Positions 17,206 through 25,569 of a stretch of 64,000 bases of DNA are shown piece after piece. Source of the DNA: Veillonella rogosae JCM 15642 (GTDB taxonomy: Bacteria; Bacillota; Negativicutes; Veillonellales; Veillonellaceae). Under the pieces are notes generated by a model. The model searched no databases. It was not told the DNA's origin and saw only the letters and a list, made by a program, of their open reading frames with translations. The stretch lies in assembly GCF_002959775.1 (NCBI RefSeq), contig NZ_PPCX01000007.1, forward strand, positions 36,342 to 100,341. The letters are read 5' to 3'. Position 1 is the first letter of the stretch. Each line of letters starts with the position of its first letter. A program made the position numbers and the translations under genes.

Positions 17206-17283
17206 AAGCCCCTCTACATGAATGGGACCTAGAAGTTTAACAATACTTTTGGGTGAAACTATTCAAAAAAGAGGGGCTTTTTT
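17206..17283 (+). terminator. Large multi-stem terminator after glpX
   Basis: The outer stem AAGCCCCTCT/AGAGGGGCTT (17206-17215 with 17270-17279) is followed by T residues, but it encloses a 54-base interior with further short pairings TGAAT/ATTCA and AGTTT/AAACT. The stem and T run support termination; the extended interior is unusual. Confidence 0.8.
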
Positions 17284-17305
17284 CTCAGTATTTTCTCACA
17301 TTCTC

Positions 17306-17335
17306 TTGATGAGATATATCGAAAAATAGTATAAT
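17306..17335 (+). promoter_or_regulatory. Putative murA promoter
   Basis: TTGATG, 18-base spacer, TATAAT. The predicted start lies about 75 bases upstream of murA. Confidence 0.65.
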
Positions 17336-17341
17336 AACATT

Positions 17342-17385
17342 TAGTATATGACGTTATAAATACAACGTCTTGTAGTTTATACAAG
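17342..17385 (+). promoter_or_regulatory. murA leader with repeat motif and two tandem hairpins
   Basis: TAGTATATGACGTTATAA (copy 2 of the motif at 14135 and 58891) merges into hairpin GACGTT/AACGTC (17350-17355 with 17364-17369). A second hairpin CTTGTA/TACAAG (17369-17374 with 17380-17385) starts at its last base. The two could only form as alternatives at the shared C. Confidence 0.45.
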
Positions 17386-17416
17386 ATGATCGATATAAAG
17401 TGTAGGAGGAATTCTG

Positions 17417-18682
17417 TTGGAAAAGCTAATCATTCAAGGTGGCAATCGGTTGGAAGGCCGTGTACGTGTTAGTAGTGCTAAAAATGCGGTACTCCCTATT
17501 ATTGCCGGTACTTTGCTAGCATCAACACCTAGTAAATTACTTGAAATTCCAAATTTGGAAGATGTAGGTACGATTTGCCAAGTTATCGAGTCTTTGGGGG
17601 TTAAAATTACTCGTAATGAAGCAGATGATGAAATCATTTTTGATGCATCTACATTGACTGCTACTGAAGCTCCTTATGAACTTGTACGTAAAATGCGTGC
17701 ATCCTTCCTTGTAATGGGGCCTCTTTTGGCGCGTAAAGGGGAGGCTAAAATCTCCATGCCTGGTGGCTGTGCTATCGGCGCGCGTCCTATCGACCTTCAC
17801 TTAAAAGCTTTTGAAGCTTTAGGTGCTAAAATTGAAATTACTGAAGATTATGTATATGCTCATGCTCCTGAAGGCCTTAAAGGTACTCAAATTTACTTGG
17901 ACTTCCCAAGTGTAGGGGCTACAGAAAACGTAATTATGGCCGCTTCTATGGCAGAAGGTAAAACTGTTATTGAAAATGCTGCAGAAGAGCCTGAAATCGT
18001 TGATTTAGCAACATTCTTGAACGCTATGGGCGCCAATATCCGCGGTGCTGGTACAAACGTAATCCGTATTGAAGGTGTACCTCAATTGCATGGTGCTACT
18101 CATACGGTTATTCCTGACCGTATTGAAGCTGGTACATATTTGATTGCAGCGGCTATGGCTGGCGGTGATGTATTCGTAGAAAATGCGTTACCAGAACATT
18201 TGAAGCCTGTAGTAGCTAAATTAAAAGAAGCTGGCGTTACTGTAGAGGAAGAAATCGACGGTATTCGCGTTATCAGCACTGGTAAAGGCATTAAAGCTGT
18301 TGATATTAAAACATTACCATATCCTGGCTTCCCAACAGATATGCAAGCTCAATTTATGGCGCTCACTACGATTGCAGAAGGTACAAGTACAGTAACAGAG
18401 ACGGTATTTGAGAACCGCTTCATGCACGTAGCTGAACTTCGTAAGATGGGTGCTCATATCGATATCGATAATCGCCAAGCGATTGTAGAAGGTATGCCTC
18501 GCTTGCACGGTGCCGTAGTAAATGCTACTGACTTGCGTGCTGGTGCAGCTCTTGTTTGTGCTGCGTTGACTGCTGAAGGTAGAACTGAGGTAGGTCGTCT
18601 ACATCATATCGACCGTGGCTATGATGATTTTGTAGGTAAATTGCAAAGGTTAGGTGCTGATATTGTTCGGGTTGACGAATAA
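17417..18682 (+). CDS. murA: UDP-N-acetylglucosamine 1-carboxyvinyltransferase MurA
   Basis: 421-aa enolpyruvyl transferase for the first committed step of peptidoglycan synthesis. It has the catalytic, fosfomycin-target cysteine in [10 protein letters not shown] (Cys118), the N-terminal AKNAVLP segment and the inside-out barrel repeats. The start is TTG 17417, well placed after AGGAGGA; no ATG is available nearby. The 3' end overlaps the mreB reading frame, so the two genes are probably translationally linked. Confidence 0.96.
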   Translation: MEKLIIQGGNRLEGRVRVSSAKNAVLPIIAGTLLASTPSKLLEIPNLEDVGTICQVIESLGVKITRNEADDEIIFDASTLTATEAPYELVRKMRASFLVMGPLLARKGEAKISMPGGCAIGARPIDLHLKAFEALGAKIEITEDYVYAHAPEGLKGTQIYLDFPSVGATENVIMAASMAEGKTVIENAAEEPEIVDLATFLNAMGANIRGAGTNVIRIEGVPQLHGATHTVIPDRIEAGTYLIAAAMAGGDVFVENALPEHLKPVVAKLKEAGVTVEEEIDGIRVISTGKGIKAVDIKTLPYPGFPTDMQAQFMALTTIAEGTSTVTETVFENRFMHVAELRKMGAHIDIDNRQAIVEGMPRLHGAVVNATDLRAGAALVCAALTAEGRTEVGRLHHIDRGYDDFVGKLQRLGADIVRVDE

Positions 18683-20048
18683 GAGTACAGAGCCAAAACA
18701 GAATAATAAGAAAAGAAGCCGGCGCTCTAAAGGGCCGGCTTTATACAACGAGCAACAAAACCTAGGTGCTGCAAAGGTTGAAAACTCTAAGGCGAGCGCG
18801 ACTCGTAAGCCCTTGCGTAGAACAAAGCGCAAGTCTACGAAACTTTCAGAAGGTGTTGCAAAACAAGCGAATCACTTAGCCTCTAATATGCGCGAGGCCA
18901 TGGTTAAGGTCACAAAAATGCGCCGTGCAGAGCGCCGTAGTCGTGAAACCGTAGCCATTGCTAAAACTACGCCTGCCATGACATTAAAGCGCTTAGTTCG
19001 TCCTGAGCAAGTTGGAGATTTGATGGGACGCTTGAATCGATCTTTAAATTTCGATTTAGGTATCGATTTAGGGACTGCCAGCATTCTCATTTTTGCTAAG
19101 GGAAAGGGCTTGGTGCTTGATGAACCATCTTATATCGCTCGAGATGATAAAACGGGGGATATTCTTGCGTTAGGTGAGGCGGCCCGTTCCATGGTAGGTC
19201 GTACGCCAAAGGGGATATCTGTCATTAGACCTGTTCAAGCCGGTGTTATTGCAGACTATGATATGACAGAATTCATGTTAAAGTACTTTATTCGCTCCGT
19301 TGTACCGGCTTCTCGATTGATGAAAACACGGATTATCGTATGTGTTCCATCAGGTATTACACCTGTGGAGAAGCGCGCCATTTTAGAGGCTTTGCTTAGA
19401 ACCGGTGCTAAAAAGACTGTTCTTATTGAAGAGCCACTGGCTGCTGCTATGGGGACTGGTCTCAACGATGCTAAGCAAGTAGGCGCTATGGTTGTTGATG
19501 TTGGTGGAGGTACCACGGATATTGCTGTTCTTTGCGATACAGGTGTCGTTGTAAGTGAGTCTCTCCGTATAGGTGGAGATTCTTTTAACGAATCTATTAT
19601 TCGTTATATTCGTCGGAAGAAGCGTCTTGTCATTGGACCATTAACAGCAGAAAAGATTAAAATTTCTGTAGGCACCGTGGATCGCCGTGCTAAGGAACGT
19701 ACTATAGAGGTACGTGGACGCGATGCGAGCTCTGGTTTACCAAAGATGGTAGCGGTGAACTCTTTAGAAATTCAGCGTGCTTTAGAGGCACAAGTCATGA
19801 ATATTTTAGAGGGCATTAAATCTATTTTAGAAAAAACACCGCCTGAACTTGTGGCTGCCATTAATGATCACGGTATCATCCTAACGGGTGGTGGTGCTCT
19901 TATCGATGGTTTAGACCGAGTTATAACACGCTCTATTGGCATTGCCGCATACCTTGTGGAATCTCCGCGATATGCAGTTATTAAAGGCGTTGCAAAGGCT
20001 CTTGATGAAATGTCACAACTTCGTGATACATTAGATGAGTTACAATGA
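18663..20048 (+). CDS. mreB: MreB-family actin-like protein with a basic N-terminal extension
   Basis: The last 338 residues form a complete MreB: the phosphate-1 loop [19 protein letters not shown], the MreB segment [17 protein letters not shown], phosphate-2 [12 protein letters not shown], and the adenosine-site [11 protein letters not shown]. In front lies an in-frame stretch of about 120 residues rich in Lys, Arg, Ser and Ala without homology I recognise. It contains no ATG before 18888, so the start is uncertain: TTG 18663, TTG 18672 or GTG 18654, all inside the end of murA. A start at ATG 18888 or a shorter protein cannot be excluded. MreB guides lateral cell-wall synthesis under the membrane; Veillonella cells are cocci. 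Confidence 0.85.
   Translation: MFGLTNKSTEPKQNNKKRSRRSKGPALYNEQQNLGAAKVENSKASATRKPLRRTKRKSTKLSEGVAKQANHLASNMREAMVKVTKMRRAERRSRETVAIAKTTPAMTLKRLVRPEQVGDLMGRLNRSLNFDLGIDLGTASILIFAKGKGLVLDEPSYIARDDKTGDILALGEAARSMVGRTPKGISVIRPVQAGVIADYDMTEFMLKYFIRSVVPASRLMKTRIIVCVPSGITPVEKRAILEALLRTGAKKTVLIEEPLAAAMGTGLNDAKQVGAMVVDVGGGTTDIAVLCDTGVVVSESLRIGGDSFNESIIRYIRRKKRLVIGPLTAEKIKISVGTVDRRAKERTIEVRGRDASSGLPKMVAVNSLEIQRALEAQVMNILEGIKSILEKTPPELVAAINDHGIILTGGGALIDGLDRVITRSIGIAAYLVESPRYAVIKGVAKALDEMSQLRDTLDELQ
18716..18741 (+). other. GC-rich hairpin inside the mreB extension, just after murA
   Basis: AAGCCGGC pairs perfectly with GCCGGCTT, loop of about 10 bases, then TTATAC. It lies 34 bases after the murA stop, where a terminator would be expected, but inside the open reading frame of the mreB extension. 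The T run is weak. Confidence 0.5.
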
Positions 20049-20075
20049 TATACGATTTTGATTTAAGATAAACGT

Positions 20076-20143
20076 AACGAAGTTACTAACTATGGATTGA
20101 TTATTATTTAATGATTTTTCTATAGCTGGTAACTTCGTTTTTT
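20076..20143 (+). terminator. Terminator after mreB with an extended loop
   Basis: AACGAAGTTAC pairs with GTAACTTCGTT (20076-20086 with 20129-20139, 11 bp), followed by T residues; the 42-base loop contains a further CTAT/ATAG pairing. Confidence 0.8.
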
Positions 20144-20154
20144 AGTTTATATTT

Positions 20155-20183
20155 TTGAAATTTTCATCTTTATGATGTATACT
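20155..20183 (+). promoter_or_regulatory. Promoter of the AMIN/NAGPA-like gene
   Basis: TTGAAA, 17-base spacer, TATACT. The same boxes and spacing occur before the small exported protein at 21627. Confidence 0.75.
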
Positions 20184-20261
20184 ATAGTAAAAGTATATTG
20201 TATAAAATTGATATAAAATATATGACCATTGATATGGTTTATCGTTGTAGAGGAATTATAT

Positions 20262-21605
20262 ATGAAACGATATCTATACATAACTTTTGCTGTTTTAGGT
20301 TTCTTAGGCAGCACTGTTCCTTATGCTGAAGCAGGTAATTTAACAGGGGTACGCGTATCTAATCATGAAGGTACTAGCCGCATAGTTCTGGATGTATCTG
20401 AAATGCCCGTGTCTTGGACTCGCTCCTATAATGAAGCTACCCATGCTCTCACTCTTAATTTAGGGGGGACTACAAATGGTTTGACAGGGCCTATTAGTCA
20501 AAATGATACAAAGACAGGTGTTCTAAAAGGTATTGGTTTGCAGCCAGTAAATGGAAGTTTACAAGTAACTTTAACGGCAAATAAAGATGTACAACATCAT
20601 GAGTTCACCTTGGAAAAACCAACACGTATCGTTGTAGATCTATTTTCTAGCTATGCCCAACAGACTACAAAAGATATAAATAAATCTGTGGCGTACAGCA
20701 AGATTAATAACACAGTGCCTGAAGGTAAAATTCAAGCTTATGCTTTAACTGTAGATAATGATTCACCTATGGTGGTAGCCCATGTTCCGGAAGGAAAAAC
20801 CTTGGCGGCTGTCAGTCAGGCTCATACTTCTTTGATTGGAGCGAAGGTAAAAGGTGGTAGTTTTGAACGTCCTTATTCTGTAGCTAGTGATGGCACCATC
20901 GATTTAGAGCGTATCTCTAATCGTGGTACTTTGCGGTATACTCCGAATCGCGGTTATTTCATAGAAGAGAAAAAGCCCTTATTACAAGCTAAAACACAAA
21001 AAGAAAGCTTTATGATTACTGCTGTAAATGCACCGCGCAAAGAGAATGCTTTAACATTGTATACGAATGCTTATGGTCCCTCCACGAAGACCAATGACTA
21101 TGGCTATGAAGTGACTGTAGCCAATGGTAAGGTTATTAGCGGACAAAATGGTAACTCTAAGTTAGGGGAGAACCAATATGTATTATCCGGTCACGGTGAG
21201 GCTCGCGAGGCTTTACGTAAGTTAAAGGTAGGTACACCTATTTCGATACAAAATAGACCGGAGCTTGCTCAAGTGAGCACAATAGGGGGTGCTAGTCTAC
21301 AAGCAGGGACGATGGTGATGAAAAATGGTCGCTATGTAGGGGCCGATTCATCTAATAATAAAGCGCGTAGCTTTATAGGTACTACAAAGGACCATAATTT
21401 GGTAGTATTAGCTGTTGATAAAGTAGGCCTTCAATCTGTGGGGGTCACTCAAAAAGAAGGGGCAAATCTACTTTCTAAGCTTGGCGTAGTCGACGGTGCT
21501 GAGTTGTCTAATCAAGGTAGTGTTGACTTAGTTGTGAAAGATGAGTATGTACATAAGTCAACTTCTTCACCTGCGAGCTATGAGGATATTGTAATCATAA
21601 AATGA
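20262..21605 (+). CDS. Exported AMIN-domain protein with a NAGPA (phosphodiester glycosidase)-like C-terminus
   Basis: 447 aa with a Sec signal peptide (residues 1-24, ending YAEA). Residues about 25-130 form an AMIN domain (VRVSNHEGTSRIVLDVSE...KPTRIVVDLFS), a peptidoglycan-associating module. The C-terminal half resembles the NAGPA/DUF2233 fold: NDYGYEVTVANGKV, GATMVMKNGRYV-like, ARSFIGTTKDHNLVVLAVD, GVTQKEGANLLSKLGVVDGAELSNQGS. The final Asp-Gly-Gly signature of active NAGPA enzymes is altered (NQGS), so catalytic activity is doubtful. The AGAGG site fixes ATG 20262. Probably a periplasmic cell-wall protein; such proteins are also common in spore formers. Confidence 0.75.
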   Translation: MKRYLYITFAVLGFLGSTVPYAEAGNLTGVRVSNHEGTSRIVLDVSEMPVSWTRSYNEATHALTLNLGGTTNGLTGPISQNDTKTGVLKGIGLQPVNGSLQVTLTANKDVQHHEFTLEKPTRIVVDLFSSYAQQTTKDINKSVAYSKINNTVPEGKIQAYALTVDNDSPMVVAHVPEGKTLAAVSQAHTSLIGAKVKGGSFERPYSVASDGTIDLERISNRGTLRYTPNRGYFIEEKKPLLQAKTQKESFMITAVNAPRKENALTLYTNAYGPSTKTNDYGYEVTVANGKVISGQNGNSKLGENQYVLSGHGEAREALRKLKVGTPISIQNRPELAQVSTIGGASLQAGTMVMKNGRYVGADSSNNKARSFIGTTKDHNLVVLAVDKVGLQSVGVTQKEGANLLSKLGVVDGAELSNQGSVDLVVKDEYVHKSTSSPASYEDIVIIK

Positions 21606-21626
21606 ATTCGTTGCATACAATTTTGT

Positions 21627-21655
21627 TTGAAAAATTGCTAATAATTTAGTATACT
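21627..21655 (+). promoter_or_regulatory. Promoter before the small exported biotinyl-fold gene
   Basis: TTGAAA, 17-base spacer, TATACT, about 40 bases before the start codon; probably drives the downstream protease and mla genes too, since no terminator separates them. Confidence 0.78.
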
Positions 21656-21693
21656 ATACATACATAACTAATTTTGTAAAAGGAGGGATCGTT

Positions 21694-21978
21694 ATGAAAA
21701 GAGTAGTGTTGGCCTTAGCTGCGCTAGGCATTTTAAGTGTTAGCTCTGTAATGGCGGCCCCTGTATCATACCAAAGTGTATTAACAGGTAAAGTTGCCTC
21801 TACAGTTTCTGTTGGCGCTTCTGTAACAGAAGGTCAAACATTGGTGACTGTCGAAACATTAGCTGGCCCTATGGCTGCTGCTAAATCTACTGTAACTGGT
21901 ACTGTATCGGCGGTTAATGTTACAGTGGGTTCAGACGTTTCTCGTGATCAAATCGTTGTCACCGTAGAAAGTAAATAA
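21694..21978 (+). CDS. Small exported protein with a biotinyl/lipoyl-like fold lacking the modified lysine
   Basis: 94 aa. Residues 1-22 are a clear signal peptide (VMAA). The rest looks like one biotinyl/lipoyl domain: the first half GKVASTVSVGASVTEGQTLVTVET and second half STVTGTVSAVNVTVGSDVSRDQIVVTVE line up with the two symmetric halves of the fold. The biotin site (usually EAMKM at the hairpin) reads ETLAGPM, so there is no lysine to modify. The domain may act as a barrel-sandwich adaptor, as in HlyD-type proteins. An AGGAGGG site precedes the ATG, and the protease gene starts 12 bases downstream. Function unknown. Confidence 0.8.
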   Translation: MKRVVLALAALGILSVSSVMAAPVSYQSVLTGKVASTVSVGASVTEGQTLVTVETLAGPMAAAKSTVTGTVSAVNVTVGSDVSRDQIVVTVESK

Positions 21979-21990
21979 AGGAGAGAAGGA

Positions 21991-23997
21991 ATGAAGTTTT
22001 CTCATTCTTGGCGTCGGTATAGAAAAGCGATACTGGCGCTTTTCTTCTGTACTTCACTTACAGCTGCACAGGCTGTCGATTTCATGCCTGTCAATGATGT
22101 AACTACAGGTATGGAAGGTATTGCAAAAACTGTAATCGTAGGGGATACTATCTCCACCTTTGATGTAAAGGTGCTTGGTGTCATGAAGGATAAGGGACCA
22201 TCTGGTCATCTTATTTTGGCAAAATTCTCCGGTCCTATTATGGAACAAACCGGTGGTATTGCTCATGGTATGAGTGGTAGCCCTGTATATATAAATGGCA
22301 AGCTCGTTGGCGCTGTTGCCTATGGCTGGGGGTTTGCAGACGGCACAATTGGGATGATTACTCCTATCGAGGATATGGTAAAACTATGGAATATTCCATA
22401 TGAGAAGAATTTATCTAAACCTTGGGATGACACTCAGTTGATTCCTCTTGGAACGCCACTGATGGCTTATGGCTTTGATGCGGCATCCATGGATTACTTC
22501 AAATCCAAGCTGCCACAATATAAATATGAAACTTATGATACTGCTAGTGCTAGTGGTGATGAAATAGCAAAACCATTAGAGGCAGGTGGATCTGTAGCAG
22601 CATTATTAGTTGATGGAGATCTTAAATTAGGAGCTATCGGTACTGTTACCTATGTAGATGGTGAAAAAATCGTAGCCTTTGGTCACCCGTTCTTGAAGCA
22701 TGGATCTTCAAACTACTTCATGCATAATGCGAGTATTTTTACCGTAGTTAAAAGTTATAATGCAGCATTTAAACTTGGCTCTATGGGACAAGAAGTAGGT
22801 TCTGTTACGGAGGATAGAGGGGCCGGCATCGCTGGTGTATCTGGCGTAATTGCTCATGGCATTCCATTGCGATTCCATCTTAAGGATCGCGATATGGGCC
22901 GTGATAAAACTAGCTCTGTTAAGGTCGTAGAAGATAGTGAAATGACACCAACCTTAGCAGCTACATCTTTGTATAATATGTTAAATAAAACATTAGATCG
23001 TAGTGGCTCTGGTACAGCGACAATTTCCTATACTATTACGCCTAAAGGAAAAGAGCACAAGCCGTTAACGCGAACAAATATGTTCTATAGCGCTGATTCT
23101 ATTTCTGAGAAAGCCGTTGATGAGTTCTATAATGTCATCGATGTTCTAATGAATAATCGATTCATAAACTATGAAATTGCGGACATTACAGTTGAGACGG
23201 AAGTAACTCAAGATAAGAAAACAGCGAAGCTCATTGATGCGTCTGCATCATCTACTGTTGTTTCTCCTGGGGATACAATTGTTGTAGATGTTACTTTAGA
23301 ACCGTTCCGCGGCGAAAAGGTTGTTAAACAAATCTTCTTTAAGGTTCCTGAAGATCAAGCAATTGGCAAATATACCTTAGAAGTACGTGGTGGTGGGGAA
23401 ATTCCATTGCCATATGTTTTAGAAAAACAAAAATATAATTTAACAGATGAAATTTTGCGTCGTTTGAAAATTCATAAAGACTTTAATGAGCTTTACGATG
23501 AAATTCAAAAAACAGATACAAACAATCAAATCGTCGTAGAATTTTTGGAAGATGGTATTAGTCTAGTTGATGAAGATGGTTCTAAGTCTGTTAAAAAAGC
23601 TAAAATTAAAGATGTTGAATCAAAACCTATGCCAGGGGATGTACAAAAGAAAACAGGGCAAGAAGACTTGAGCTCTGGTAAAGATGATGATAAAAAAATC
23701 GAAAAGACTGCAGTTGATACTGAGTACATCGTACAAGGCGATGGTCAATTTACGATTCATGTTATGAAGCCAGCTGATCGTGATAAAGAATTAGCTAAAC
23801 GCGTAAAAGAAGTTAAAAATCAGATCAAGATGGAACATAAATTAGAGTTGGAAGACCAAGCAAAGAAAGACAAAGCTGATAAAAAAGAAGCTAAAAAATC
23901 CGATAAAAAGGATGTAAAAGATTCCGCTAAAAAGGAGTCCAAAGATGCTGATAAAAAAGGCGAGTCTAAGGTTGATGGTACTAATTCAGCTGAATAA
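21991..23997 (+). CDS. Exported SpoIVB-like peptidase S55-domain protein
   Basis: 668 aa with an N-terminal signal sequence (about 1-28). The N-terminal third holds the S55 signature GGIAHGMSGSPVYINGK (catalytic serine within GMSGSP, near residue 95) and a later VAFGHPFLKHG. The middle is beta-rich, and the last 130 residues are charged and strongly Lys/Asp-rich, probably disordered. Homologues of the SpoIVB chymotrypsin-like serine protease signal during sporulation, but no PDZ domain is evident and this organism is a non-sporulating diderm. The mlaE gene begins 22 bases after the stop, suggesting a role in envelope lipid transport or its control. Confidence 0.8.
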   Translation: MKFSHSWRRYRKAILALFFCTSLTAAQAVDFMPVNDVTTGMEGIAKTVIVGDTISTFDVKVLGVMKDKGPSGHLILAKFSGPIMEQTGGIAHGMSGSPVYINGKLVGAVAYGWGFADGTIGMITPIEDMVKLWNIPYEKNLSKPWDDTQLIPLGTPLMAYGFDAASMDYFKSKLPQYKYETYDTASASGDEIAKPLEAGGSVAALLVDGDLKLGAIGTVTYVDGEKIVAFGHPFLKHGSSNYFMHNASIFTVVKSYNAAFKLGSMGQEVGSVTEDRGAGIAGVSGVIAHGIPLRFHLKDRDMGRDKTSSVKVVEDSEMTPTLAATSLYNMLNKTLDRSGSGTATISYTITPKGKEHKPLTRTNMFYSADSISEKAVDEFYNVIDVLMNNRFINYEIADITVETEVTQDKKTAKLIDASASSTVVSPGDTIVVDVTLEPFRGEKVVKQIFFKVPEDQAIGKYTLEVRGGGEIPLPYVLEKQKYNLTDEILRRLKIHKDFNELYDEIQKTDTNNQIVVEFLEDGISLVDEDGSKSVKKAKIKDVESKPMPGDVQKKTGQEDLSSGKDDDKKIEKTAVDTEYIVQGDGQFTIHVMKPADRDKELAKRVKEVKNQIKMEHKLELEDQAKKDKADKKEAKKSDKKDVKDSAKKESKDADKKGESKVDGTNSAE

Positions 23998-24019
23998 GTT
24001 AAGACTGTAAGGGGAATGG

Positions 24020-24790
24020 GTGAATCTGTTGAATTGGCTTGAATCGATAGGTAGAACCGTAATAAACGGCCTATCGCAGATGGGTAGTGCTACATTATTA
24101 GTGTGGCACACTATAAAACAACTAAAAATGATTAATCTGTGGCATGTATTTCAGCAGATGGCTCACCTAGGGGTGGACTCATTGCCGATTATAAGTTTGA
24201 CGTTGCTCTTCGCAGGTGCGGTTATGACTTTGCAGATCACAGATGTATTAATTACATATGGCGCACAAAGCACAGTTGGTGGTCTTATGGCGGTAGCTAT
24301 GGGACGTGAATTAGGTCCTATTTTAGTAGGTGTCGTGCTAGCTGGCCGCGTAGGTGCTGCCATTACTGCAGAAATTGGTACTATGAAGGTAACAGAGCAA
24401 ATTGATGCTCTTCGAGTTATGGCTGTTGATCCAGTCGGTTACCTCGTAGTTCCTCGTGTTGTGGCTTGTATGGTAATGGTTCCAATCTTGGCCTTTTACG
24501 GTGTGGTAATTGGTATTGCCGGTGGTTACTTTGTAGCTACTGCTATTAAAGGGTTGGCTCCAAGTACATATTTAGATTCCATTCAAATGTTCTCTACTAT
24601 TTCTGATTTTACATTAGGTTTAATTAAATCTAGTGTATTCGGCGCGGTCATTGCGTTGGTAGGTGCATATAAGGGGATGGAAACTAAAATGGGCGCAGAA
24701 GCAGTAGGCTTCTCCACAACTAGTTCTGTAGTAACTAGTATCATTTTAGTATTTGTATTAAATTACTTTTTATCTACTTTGTTATATTAG
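24020..24790 (+). CDS. mlaE: MlaE-type phospholipid ABC transporter permease
   Basis: 256-aa MlaE/DUF140 permease with about five to six transmembrane segments and the family core AVAMGRELGPILVGVVLAGRVGAAITAEIGTMKVTEQIDAL. In MlaFEDB-like complexes it forms the inner-membrane channel that passes phospholipids to or from MlaD. The start is GTG 24020, preceded by TAAGGGG. The order mlaE-mlaF-mlaD is tight. No mlaA, mlaB or mlaC is present here. Confidence 0.95.
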   Translation: MNLLNWLESIGRTVINGLSQMGSATLLVWHTIKQLKMINLWHVFQQMAHLGVDSLPIISLTLLFAGAVMTLQITDVLITYGAQSTVGGLMAVAMGRELGPILVGVVLAGRVGAAITAEIGTMKVTEQIDALRVMAVDPVGYLVVPRVVACMVMVPILAFYGVVIGIAGGYFVATAIKGLAPSTYLDSIQMFSTISDFTLGLIKSSVFGAVIALVGAYKGMETKMGAEAVGFSTTSSVVTSIILVFVLNYFLSTLLY

Positions 24791-24810
24791 TAGAAGTTTT
24801 AGAGGGATTT

Positions 24811-25569
24811 ATGATAGAACTACGCAATGTTGTAGTTGCCTATGAGTCGCGTGTGATTTTAGACTCCGTTAATCTCACTATTAATGATGGGGAAACATTA
24901 GTTATATTAGGTGGTAGTGGTAGTGGTAAAAGTACATTACTTCGCTTGCTGATTGGCTTACAACGTCCTACATCGGGGCAGATTATCGTAGATGGCACAG
25001 ATATTACAACATTATCTGAAGATGAATTTAATACAGTACGAAGAAAAATGGGCATGGTGTTCCAATACTCTGCTCTTTTTGACTCTATGTCGGTGGGGGA
25101 AAATGTAGCCTTTGGTCTACGTCAACATACGAAGTTAGGGGAAGACGAGATTAAACGCATTGTGGCAGAGCGACTCGACTGGGTTGGTCTTAAAGGATAT
25201 GAATCCTATATGCCAAATGAATTATCTGGTGGTATGAAGAAGCGTGTTAGCTTGGCTCGTGCTATTGCACTAGATCCGAGTTTAATTCTTTATGATGAGC
25301 CATCGTCTGGTTTGGACCCAATTACATCAGGTACAATTAGTATGCTGATAAAAGGGATGCAAAATCGGCTTGGTTGTACATCTATCGTAGTAACACATGA
25401 TATGCAATCTGCATTTTATGTAGCCGATCGCATAGCTTTACTTGATAAGGGGCGTTTTGTAGAGATTTCTGATACAATAGACTTTAAGAATTCTACAAAT
25501 AAAAAGGTACAACAGTTTATTAATGGCGAAGCAGAACCGATTAACGTATCTGCGATGGGAGATATATAA
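24811..25569 (+). CDS. mlaF: MlaF-type phospholipid ABC transporter ATPase
   Basis: 252-aa ATPase with Walker A GGSGSGKST (about 34-42), Q-loop in MVFQYSALFDSM, signature LSGGMKKR, Walker B LILYDEPSSGLDP and the switch His in VVTHDM. The SGGMKKRV form is characteristic of Mce-linked ATPases. It energises MlaE. The stop overlaps the mlaD start (TAATG), so translation is coupled. Confidence 0.96.
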   Translation: MIELRNVVVAYESRVILDSVNLTINDGETLVILGGSGSGKSTLLRLLIGLQRPTSGQIIVDGTDITTLSEDEFNTVRRKMGMVFQYSALFDSMSVGENVAFGLRQHTKLGEDEIKRIVAERLDWVGLKGYESYMPNELSGGMKKRVSLARAIALDPSLILYDEPSSGLDPITSGTISMLIKGMQNRLGCTSIVVTHDMQSAFYVADRIALLDKGRFVEISDTIDFKNSTNKKVQQFINGEAEPINVSAMGDI

